From NCBI GenBank assembly GCA_030424955.1, contig JAUHVS010000267.1, forward strand, positions 1 through 7,654: DNA of 7,654 bases. The letters are read 5' to 3'. The notes below the pieces were generated by a model. It was not told where the DNA came from. It worked only from the letters and a program-made list of their open reading frames with translations, and made no database searches. The DNA is from a bacterium. GTDB taxonomy: Bacteria > Myxococcota_A > Bradymonadia > UBA7976 > UBA1532. A program made the translations under genes and the position numbers. The first letter of the stretch is position 1. The number at the start of each line of letters is the position of its first letter. Below, in pieces: positions 1 through 6,190 of the stretch.

Positions 1-3000
1 GCATCTGGCTCGACTGGAGCCGGCTGCACCGCGCGCCCGAGGCCCAGGAGAACGGGCTGCTGATGCTCTTCGGCGTGCTCTCGCAGCAGCACCCCGAGGC
101 GTTCCTGGAGCGCCCAAAGCCCGGCATCCAGACCCCTGTGGACGACCGCCTGCCGCGCTCGGCGCGCTTCCTCGAGCGGTTCTACGGCGACGGCTTCACG
201 GCGCGGGAGAAGAAGCCTGCGGTGGTGGATCTGGCCCAGAGTCAGGGCGCGTATCTGCGCAGCGTGGATGAGGATCCGCTGCAGATCATCGACGCCGCGA
301 GCCAGATCGCGTCCCTCGCCGCGGGCTTCCGGCCCGACGAGGTGCAGCGGGCGCTGGATGACGGCGAGTTCGACCCCTACCTGGTCGCGTCGCCTCCCGA
401 GGACACCCGCGCCGGGAGCGCCCCCTTCGAGGCCCTGCGGCAGGCGCTGCTGAAGATCGCCCCGCCCGGCTTGCACCACGTCGCCTTCACCAACGCGGGC
501 GCCGAGGCCAACGAGAAGGCCCTCCACATCGCCCGCATTCATGGTCCGGGCGGCCACCGGGTGCTCGCCTTCAACGGGTCGTTCCACGGCCGCACGCTGC
601 TGGCGCTCTACAGCACCTACAACCCGTCGAAGCGTGAGCCCTATCAGCTGCCGGGCTTCGAGACCTCCTTCCTGCCGATGCCGTGGGTCACCGACCCCTA
701 CGTCGATCCGCTGATCCCCGACGGCTGGCGGGCCGCGTGGTCCGATCCCGCCGGGCCGCGGGCGCAGCTCAAGACCGGCGACGCGCTGCTCGACGCCGAG
801 GTGGACAGCCTGTGCGCCGTCGAGGCGTCGATCCTGGAGGGCGACGTCCTCGCCTGCATCGTCGAGCCCTACCAGTGTGAGGGCGGCGACCGCACCGCCA
901 GCACCCGCTGGTTCCACGGCCTGCGCGCCCTGACCCGCGCCCACGGCGTGCCGCTGATCTTCGATGAGGTGCAGAGCGGCTTTGGCCTGTCGGGCAAGCC
1001 CTTCTGGCATCAGCGCTTCCGCATGATCGACGCCGACGGCCGGCCCGACGGCCCCGATCTGGTGGCAGGGGCGAAGCGCGCCCAGGTGGGCTACGTCGTG
1101 TCCCGGTGGCCCGATCCGGCGCCCACCCCGGGGCACGCGGCGAGCGCCGTCCGCGGGCGCCTGCACCTGGAGCTTGTGCTGCGCCGCCCTGGGCACGAGG
1201 CGCGGGCCCGGCAGCGGCTCCTCGAGCTGATGGAGCGCTGGGGCCACATCGTGAGCAACCCGCGGGCCTTCGGGGACGCCTTCGCCTTCGACATGCCGTC
1301 CACGGCCGCGGCCAACCACCTGATCGGCCAGCGCTTCTACCGGGGCTACATGGTCTACATCGCCGGCGAGCGCACCCTGCGTTACCGGCTCAACCGCGGG
1401 ATGCGGCCCGACGACGTGGACCGCATCTTCGGGGTCATCGACGCCTCGCTGACCGCGCTCGTCGCGCAGGCTGGCGGCGACGGGCCCGACCTGCACGCGC
1501 GCCTGGCCGCTGCGACGCCGCCGGCCTGGGTGGCCCCGGCCCCCAGATCGCCCAGGCCGCTGCCCAGCGTCGGTGAGCTGCTCGCAGATGACGGGGGCGT
1601 CCGCGCCGACACCGTGCTCCGCCGTCTGGGTGAGCTGAATGACGAGGACCGCGAGTCGGGCGCCCGGCTGCTCGGGCTGGCGCCCGCCGACGCCCGGGGC
1701 GAGGGGGTCAAGGCCGCCCTGCGCGAGGCTGATCCGAGCGACTTCGAGCGCCGCCTGGGGCTGCCCCTGGTCCGGTGGGCCGCCGACGCGCTGGGGACCC
1801 GGATCCGCCGGGTGAAGGCCGAGGAGTTCTTCGCCTTCGCGCCCGCCATCGAGGCGCTGCAGGTGGCCAGCTACGAGCCCGCCCGTCGCGATCCGCTGAA
1901 CTACCTGCACACCATCCTCAGCACGCAGGGGGCCATCTGCCTGGTGGCTGAGGATCCGGCTGGCCTGGTGGGCATCGCCTTCGGCGGCCCGCTGGAGCTG
2001 TGGTCCGACATCGACGGGCCCCGGCAGGATCCGCACCGGGGCCGCGGCGACACCTTCTACAGCGCCGACATCACGGTCTCGCCGCGGGGACGCGGCCGTG
2101 GCCTTGGCCTGCGCCTGCGGGCGGCCCAGGTGCAAGCGGCCCTGCAGCTGCGCGGCGAGAAGGGCCGGCCCCGCTACGCGTTCGTGACCGGGCGCAACCG
2201 CGTCGGCGCGGCCGAGGCCATGTGGCACATCAACCAGCGCTTCGGCGCCTACGTCGTCGATGAGTACCTGGGCCAGTACGGCAGCCCGGACGGCCGCACC
2301 CGGTACTACCGGATCCCCCTGCGGCGTGGGGATCGGCGGGCGTTCGCGGCGACCGAGGTGGCCGCGACCCGCATCGAGCTGGGCGCGGGCATCGCGCTGC
2401 CCACGGGGCTGAACCACCCGCTGTTGAACCGCGCCCGGTCCCTGGGGGTGTTTGACGAGGCGGCGCTCACCAAGCTGACGGTGAGCAACTTCATCACCCG
2501 GCCCTACGCTCGCTACGCGGAGTACCTGCGGCACATCGCGCCCGTCGGCAACCCGCACCTGTACTTCACCAGCGGCAACGACGAGATGGTCGACAAGAGC
2601 GTGCGGGTGCTCAAGCACGTCCGCACGGCTGGGCGCATCGTGGTGGGGGTCGAGGGCAGCGCCTTTGGCACCGCCACCGCCGCGGCCCGGTCCTTGAGTG
2701 GGCCAGGCGGGGACACCCCGCGCCACGGGTTCTTCGGCTGGCCGATGGTGCCGCACCCCACCCGGGACCCTGCCGCCTGCATCGCTGCGCTGGACGCCCT
2801 CGTGGCGAGCCACGGGGCGGACGCCCTGATCGGGGTCTACATCGAGGCGGTCCAGGCCCACACCGGCGAGGTGCTGTCCGGGGCGGCCTGGCACGCCCTG
2901 TGCGATTGGCGCGCCCGCACGGGGGTGCCTTTGGTGCTCAGCGAAAACACCTCGGCCATCTACCGCAGCGGTCGGGGGCACTTCTGGTGGGTCGACAGCG

Positions 3001-3440
3001 TCGAGGGCGACGCTGATCTCGTCCTCTGGTGGGCCGGCGGCCAGATCGGCCACGTGTTCGCGAGCGACGCGGCCTTTGTGCCCAAGCCCCTCAGCTTCAT
3101 CAGCACCTGGGACGGCGACGAGCTGTCGGCCACCCGGCTGCTGTGGCAGCTGTTCGCCTGCGGCTATGCGGCCACCCGCGACCGGGCGGCGCAGTTGGAC
3201 GCCGCGCTGCGCGCGTCGGGGTTGCCCGGAGAGGCCTGCGGCGGCACGGGCCTGTACCGGGTGTTGCGGCTTGGCGCTGTGCGCGCAGGCGAGATCCAGG
3301 GTCGGCTGGCGGGGGCGGGGATCGACGTCGCGCGCCCCGTCGACGACGTGCTGGTCATCGCGCCCCCCATCACCGTCGGCGAAGGCGCCATCGAGGCCTT
3401 CGCGCACGCCCTCAAGCGGGCGGTCGCGGAGACGCGATGA
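1..3440 (+). CDS. Trifunctional-looking fusion: class III aminotransferase - GNAT acetyltransferase - inactive aminotransferase-like domain (5' partial)
   Basis: The frame is open to the left edge and its first 20 codons all end in G or C, so the start is probably outside the window. Residues are numbered from the internal ATG at 63. Residues about 40-470 are a class III PLP aminotransferase: phosphate loop N-A-G-A-E-A-N-E (144-151), F-H-G (174-176), V-E-P-Y-Q-C-E-G-G-D, PLP Asp301 in F-D-E-V-Q-S-G-F-G-L-S-G, Schiff-base Lys338 in G-A-K-R-A-Q-V-G, and Arg440/442 near its end. The G-L-S-G, K-x-x-Q-V and E-G-G-D details resemble lysine epsilon-aminotransferase. Residues about 475-580 are a linker. 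Residues about 580-755 are a GNAT domain with an acetyl-CoA loop R-G-R-G-R-G-L-G. Residues about 770-1125 are a second class III-like domain lacking Lys, Asp, phosphate loop and Arg. Its stop overlaps the next aminotransferase gene (ATGA). By context it probably serves amino acid catabolism, perhaps beta-lysine acetylation and transamination; the substrate is inferred. No signal peptide is visible, so it is probably cytosolic. Confidence 0.85.
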   Translation, partial: IWLDWSRLHRAPEAQENGLLMLFGVLSQQHPEAFLERPKPGIQTPVDDRLPRSARFLERFYGDGFTAREKKPAVVDLAQSQGAYLRSVDEDPLQIIDAASQIASLAAGFRPDEVQRALDDGEFDPYLVASPPEDTRAGSAPFEALRQALLKIAPPGLHHVAFTNAGAEANEKALHIARIHGPGGHRVLAFNGSFHGRTLLALYSTYNPSKREPYQLPGFETSFLPMPWVTDPYVDPLIPDGWRAAWSDPAGPRAQLKTGDALLDAEVDSLCAVEASILEGDVLACIVEPYQCEGGDRTASTRWFHGLRALTRAHGVPLIFDEVQSGFGLSGKPFWHQRFRMIDADGRPDGPDLVAGAKRAQVGYVVSRWPDPAPTPGHAASAVRGRLHLELVLRRPGHEARARQRLLELMERWGHIVSNPRAFGDAFAFDMPSTAAANHLIGQRFYRGYMVYIAGERTLRYRLNRGMRPDDVDRIFGVIDASLTALVAQAGGDGPDLHARLAAATPPAWVAPAPRSPRPLPSVGELLADDGGVRADTVLRRLGELNDEDRESGARLLGLAPADARGEGVKAALREADPSDFERRLGLPLVRWAADALGTRIRRVKAEEFFAFAPAIEALQVASYEPARRDPLNYLHTILSTQGAICLVAEDPAGLVGIAFGGPLELWSDIDGPRQDPHRGRGDTFYSADITVSPRGRGRGLGLRLRAAQVQAALQLRGEKGRPRYAFVTGRNRVGAAEAMWHINQRFGAYVVDEYLGQYGSPDGRTRYYRIPLRRGDRRAFAATEVAATRIELGAGIALPTGLNHPLLNRARSLGVFDEAALTKLTVSNFITRPYARYAEYLRHIAPVGNPHLYFTSGNDEMVDKSVRVLKHVRTAGRIVVGVEGSAFGTATAAARSLSGPGGDTPRHGFFGWPMVPHPTRDPAACIAALDALVASHGADALIGVYIEAVQAHTGEVLSGAAWHALCDWRARTGVPLVLSENTSAIYRSGRGHFWWVDSVEGDADLVLWWAGGQIGHVFASDAAFVPKPLSFISTWDGDELSATRLLWQLFACGYAATRDRAAQLDAALRASGLPGEACGGTGLYRVLRLGAVRAGEIQGRLAGAGIDVARPVDDVLVIAPPITVGEGAIEAFAHALKRAVAETR

Positions 3441-4759
3441 GCGCTGCAGACGCGCTGGAGCGCCGCCAGCGGCGCCATGTCCTGTACACCTGGACCGCAC
3501 AGAACGCCGCGCGCCCCGTGCCCATCGCGGGGGGTGAGGGCGCCTGGTTCGTCGATCACGACGGTGGGCGCTGGCTCGACTTTGAGTCGCAGGTGTTCAA
3601 CTGCAACATCGGCCATGGGCACCCGCGGCTGATCGCGGCGCTGCAGGCGCAGGCGGCTGAGCTGGCCTGCGCCCACCCGGCGGCGGTCTTCGAGGCCAAG
3701 GCTGCGCTGGGCGAGAAGCTGGCCGAGATCACGCCCGGTGACATCGACACCTTCTTCCTGTGTCTGTCGGGCTCGGAGGCCAACGAGAACGCGCTGAAGA
3801 TCGCGCGCATGGTCACCGGCCGCAGCAAGGTCATCGCCCGCCGGCGCAGCTACCACGGGGCCAGCATGGGCTCCCTGTCGCTGACCGGCGATCGCCGGCG
3901 CATGTCGGCCGAGCCGGGCCTGTGGGGCGTCGCGCGCATCGAGGATCCGTACTGCTACCAGTGCCCCTTCGGCCTGCGGCCCGACAGCTGCGCGCGGCAG
4001 TGCGCGACCCAGCTCGCCCACGTGCTCGAGATGGAGGATCCCAGCACCGTCGCCGCCGTCTTCGTCGAGGGGGTCACGGGCGCCAACGGCGGCTTCGTGC
4101 CGCCCCCCGACTACTGGCCGACGCTGCGCCGCATCTGCGACGACTACGGCGTGCTGCTGGTGGCAGACGAGGTCTTCAGCGGCTTCGGGCGCACCGGCCG
4201 CTGGTTCGCGGTGGACCACTGGGGGGTCGTGCCCGACATGATCTGCATGGCCAAGGGCGTCACCAGCGGCTACGCCGCGCTGGGCGTGCTGGGCATGCGG
4301 CCGCACGTGGCGGCCCACTTCGCCGACGAGACCTTGTGGGCGGGCCTCACCACCTACGCGCACCCGTTGGCGTGCGCGGTCGCCTCCGAGGCCATCGACG
4401 TGTACCGCGACGAAGGCCTGATCGAGCACGCCGCCGCGCTGGAGCCCGTGCTCCTCGCGGGCCTGGAGGCCATCAAGGCCCGCCACCCCATCGTGGGCGA
4501 CGTGCGGGGGATCGGCCTGCTGGGCACCCTGGAGCTGGTCAGCGATCGGGACGCGCGCACGCCCCTGGTGGGGTATGGCGCCAAGGCCGATCCCGACAGC
4601 CCGCTGGGGCGCCTGCCGGCCGCGCTGCGGGCCAGGCGGCTGCACTGTCTGGTGCGCGGGCACATGGTGTTCGTCACGCCGCCGCTGTCCATCACCGCGG
4701 CGGATCTTGAGCACGGGCTGTCGCTGATCGACGACGCCCTGACGGAGGTGACGGCGTGA
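3437..4759 (+). CDS. Class III PLP-dependent omega-aminotransferase (YodT / taurine-pyruvate aminotransferase type)
   Basis: This 440-aa protein has the normal length for a class III aminotransferase and looks fully active. It shows the phosphate loop L-S-G-S-E-A-N-E, Y-H-G, PLP Asp244 in A-D-E-V-F-S-G-F-G-R-T-G, Schiff-base Lys273 in M-A-K-G-V-T-S-G, T-T-Y-A-H-P, and a C-terminal V-F-V-T-P-P-L. A segment with Cys173, Cys176, Cys185 and Cys189 (Y-C-Y-Q-C-P-F-G) is typical of the YodT/taurine-pyruvate branch as I remember it. The frame is open further upstream, but the ATG at 3437 overlaps the stop of the fusion gene as ATGA, has GGAG at 3428-3431, and starts at the expected N-terminus. Its stop overlaps the CoA-transferase A start. 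Between a GNAT-containing protein and CoA-transferase genes, the likely job is removing the beta-amino group of an acetylated beta-lysine-like substrate to give a 3-oxo acid. The class is certain; the substrate is inferred, with beta-alanine, taurine or GABA-like amines as alternatives. Confidence 0.9.
   Translation: MSAADALERRQRRHVLYTWTAQNAARPVPIAGGEGAWFVDHDGGRWLDFESQVFNCNIGHGHPRLIAALQAQAAELACAHPAAVFEAKAALGEKLAEITPGDIDTFFLCLSGSEANENALKIARMVTGRSKVIARRRSYHGASMGSLSLTGDRRRMSAEPGLWGVARIEDPYCYQCPFGLRPDSCARQCATQLAHVLEMEDPSTVAAVFVEGVTGANGGFVPPPDYWPTLRRICDDYGVLLVADEVFSGFGRTGRWFAVDHWGVVPDMICMAKGVTSGYAALGVLGMRPHVAAHFADETLWAGLTTYAHPLACAVASEAIDVYRDEGLIEHAAALEPVLLAGLEAIKARHPIVGDVRGIGLLGTLELVSDRDARTPLVGYGAKADPDSPLGRLPAALRARRLHCLVRGHMVFVTPPLSITAADLEHGLSLIDDALTEVTA
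4744..4751 (+). promoter_or_regulatory. Strong ribosome binding site deciding the CoA-transferase A start
   Basis: GGAGGTGA lies inside the last codons of the upstream aminotransferase gene, 4 nt before the GTG at 4756. It is the best Shine-Dalgarno match in the window. It supports the GTG start and translational coupling through the GTGA overlap. The next in-frame ATG would fall inside the conserved V-G-G-F motif. Confidence 0.75.
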
Positions 4760-5466
4760 GCGGGAAGCGAGTGGCGGACGCCGGCGAGGCCCTGCGAGAC
4801 GTGTTCGAGGGGGCCCGCATCATGGTGGGCGGCTTCGGGCTGTCGGGCAACCCGGAGCACTGCATCCGCGAGCTGCACCGGCTGGGCACCAAAGGCCTCA
4901 CCATCATCGCCAACAACATCGGCAACCAGGGCAAGGGCCTGGCGGTGCTGTTGCAGAGCCGCCAGGTGCGCCGCGCGGTCTGCAGCTACATCGGGGGCAA
5001 CCCCGACCTGGAGCAGCAGTACCTGGCCGGCGAGGTCGAGGTGAGCCTGACCCCGCAGGGGACGCTCGCGGAGCGCATCCGCGCGGGGGGGGCTGGGCTG
5101 GGCGGCTTCCTCACGCCGACGGGCGTGGGCACCATCGTCGCCGAGGGCAAGGAGACCTTGGAGTACGAGGGCAAGCGCTACCTGCTCGAGCGCCCGCTCA
5201 CCGCAGACTTCGCCTTCATCCGCGCCGAGTACGGCGATCCCTACGGCAACCTGCGGTTCAAGGGGACGGCGCGGAACTTCAGCCCGCACATGGCGATGGC
5301 CGCCAAGGTGGCCATCGTCGAGGTCGACCACTTGGTGGGCCTGGGGGATCTGGCGCCCGAAGACATCCACCTGCCGGGCATCTACGTGCAGCGGATCTTC
5401 GAGGGGCGCGACTACGTCGATCCCATCGAGTTCCGCACCACGCGCCCCCGGCCGACCGCCGAGTAG
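4756..5466 (+). CDS. 3-oxoacid CoA-transferase subunit A, family I (YodS/ScoA/AtoD-like)
   Basis: This 236-aa protein matches the length and motifs of the alpha subunit of family I CoA-transferases. The CoA-transferase signature around V-G-G-F-G-L-S-G-N-P is at residues 24-33. It is followed by N-N-I-G, the Y-I-G-G-N region, T-P-Q-G-T-L-A-E-R-I-R-A-G-G-A-G, G-F-L-T-P-T-G-V-G-T and D-I-H-L-P-G-I-Y-V near the C-terminus. The GTG start at 4756 sits in a GTGA overlap with the aminotransferase stop and has a perfect ribosome site. Family I enzymes are A/B heteromers that move CoA from a donor such as acetyl-CoA or succinyl-CoA onto a carboxylate. Here the acceptor could be the 3-oxo acid made by the upstream transaminase, as proposed for Bacillus YodR/YodS. 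The partner subunit lies just downstream but on the opposite strand, which is unusual. Acceptor specificity (acetoacetate, 3-oxoadipate or acetamido-3-oxohexanoate) cannot be read from the sequence. Confidence 0.92.
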   Translation: MSGKRVADAGEALRDVFEGARIMVGGFGLSGNPEHCIRELHRLGTKGLTIIANNIGNQGKGLAVLLQSRQVRRAVCSYIGGNPDLEQQYLAGEVEVSLTPQGTLAERIRAGGAGLGGFLTPTGVGTIVAEGKETLEYEGKRYLLERPLTADFAFIRAEYGDPYGNLRFKGTARNFSPHMAMAAKVAIVEVDHLVGLGDLAPEDIHLPGIYVQRIFEGRDYVDPIEFRTTRPRPTAE

Positions 5467-5475
5467 CGCGCCAGC

Positions 5476-5499
5476 GGCCCCGCTCAGCGCAGCGGGGCC
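5476..5499. terminator. Hairpin between convergent CoA-transferase genes, possible two-way terminator
   Basis: A perfect 9-bp inverted repeat, GGCCCCGCT at 5476-5484 and AGCGGGGCC at 5491-5499, flanks a 6-nt loop. It lies 9 bp after the stop of subunit A and covers the last codons and stop of subunit B. The position between two converging genes suits a shared terminator. Neither strand has a T-run after the stem, so it is not a classic intrinsic terminator. Confidence 0.45.
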
Positions 5500-6110
5500 C
5501 CGGTGAGGGCGCGCACCTCGTCGGCGGTGTGGCCGGGCGCCACCTCCACCAGCTCGAAGCCCTGCGGGCCCACGTCCACCACGGCGAGATCCGTGATGAC
5601 CCGGTGCACGACCCCCTGGCCCGTGAGGGGCAGGGTGCACTCGGCGACGAGCTTCGGCTCGCCCTTGCGGCTGGCGTGGGTCATCAGCACCACCACCCGC
5701 CGCGCGCCGGCCACCAGATCCATGGCGCCGCCCATGCCGGTCACCCGCTTGCCGGGCACCATCCAGTTCGCGAGGTCGCCGTTGGCCGCCACCTGCATGC
5801 CGCCCAGGATCGCGAGATCCACGTGGCCGCCGCGGATCATGGCGAAGCTGGTGGCGCTGTCGAACACCGAGCCGCCGGGCACCGCGGTGACCGTCTGCTT
5901 GCCCGCGTTGATCAGCTTGGGATCCTCGTCGCCCTCGTAGGGGAACGGGCCCATGCCCAGCAGCCCGTTCTCGCTGTGGATCCAGACCTCGCGGTCCGGC
6001 GGCAGGTAGTTGGCCACCAGGGTGGGGATGCCAATGCCCAGGTTGACCGCGTCGCCCGCTTGCAGCTCTTGCGCCGCGCGCTGGGCCATCTCTTCGCGTG
6101 TGCGTGCCAT
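5484..6110 (-). CDS. 3-oxoacid CoA-transferase subunit B, family I (YodR/ScoB/AtoA-like)
   Basis: This 208-aa protein is the beta subunit of a family I CoA-transferase, of usual length. It has N-L-G-I-G-I-P-T at residues 23-30, H-S-E-N-G at 45-49 with the catalytic glutamate Glu47 (the S-E-N-G motif, which forms the glutamyl-CoA thioester in this family), P-G-G-S-V-F-D-S-A-T-S-F and G-G-A-M-D-L-V. The ATG at 6110 gives the standard N-terminus; a second ATG seven codons in has no better ribosome site, and neither has a clear Shine-Dalgarno. It should pair with subunit A at 4756-5466 to form the active heteromer. In most genomes the two are adjacent on one strand; here B is inverted and convergent with A, 17 bp apart. 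It therefore must have its own promoter in the 80-bp gap before queA, so co-expression with A is not built in by an operon. Confidence 0.93.
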   Translation of the reverse strand: MARTREEMAQRAAQELQAGDAVNLGIGIPTLVANYLPPDREVWIHSENGLLGMGPFPYEGDEDPKLINAGKQTVTAVPGGSVFDSATSFAMIRGGHVDLAILGGMQVAANGDLANWMVPGKRVTGMGGAMDLVAGARRVVVLMTHASRKGEPKLVAECTLPLTGQGVVHRVITDLAVVDVGPQGFELVEVAPGHTADEVRALTGAPLR

Positions 6111-6190
6111 GGCCCACGGTGTACCAGCGGCCGTGGACCCGCGCCACGGCGTTTACGTCGGCCGTTGGATTGAGCTACCGTCCGCGGCCC
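6111..6190. promoter_or_regulatory. Divergent intergenic region with inverted CCACGG elements
   Basis: This 80-bp gap must carry promoters for the leftward CoA-transferase B gene and rightward queA. It contains GCCGTGG (6130-6136), 7 nt, then CCACGGC (6144-6150), a perfect 7-bp inverted repeat. A further CCACGG is at 6114-6119. The stretch 6150-6175 is richer in A/T than its surroundings; TTTACG at 6152-6157 and TACCGT at 6176-6181, 18 nt apart, are a weak possible -35/-10 pair for queA. No strong Shine-Dalgarno precedes either start. A regulator site is possible but unproven. Confidence 0.35.

Noticed and set aside
3029..3436. Upstream extension of the YodT-like aminotransferase frame.
   Set aside because: Arg/Gly/Ala-rich shadow of the fusion gene's end; the ATG at 3437 gives the family N-terminus, a ribosome site and an ATGA overlap.
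3164..4714. 516-codon open frame on the - strand opposite the YodT-like aminotransferase.
   Set aside because: No recognisable motif, and it lies antisense to a gene with a full set of catalytic motifs; long antisense frames are expected at this GC content.
4354..6147. 597-codon open frame on the - strand across CoA-transferase A and B.
   Set aside because: It is out of frame with the real subunit B gene, is low in complexity (Arg/Gly/Ala/His-rich), and overlaps two well-supported genes.
5529..6173. 214-codon + strand open frame opposite CoA-transferase B.
   Set aside because: His/Arg/Ala-rich antisense shadow of a gene with clear catalytic motifs.
6098..6190. Upstream extension of the queA frame to an earlier ATG.
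   Set aside because: The ATG at 6191 begins the conserved M-K-L-S-D-F start; the extension would run into the CoA-transferase B start and has no family match.
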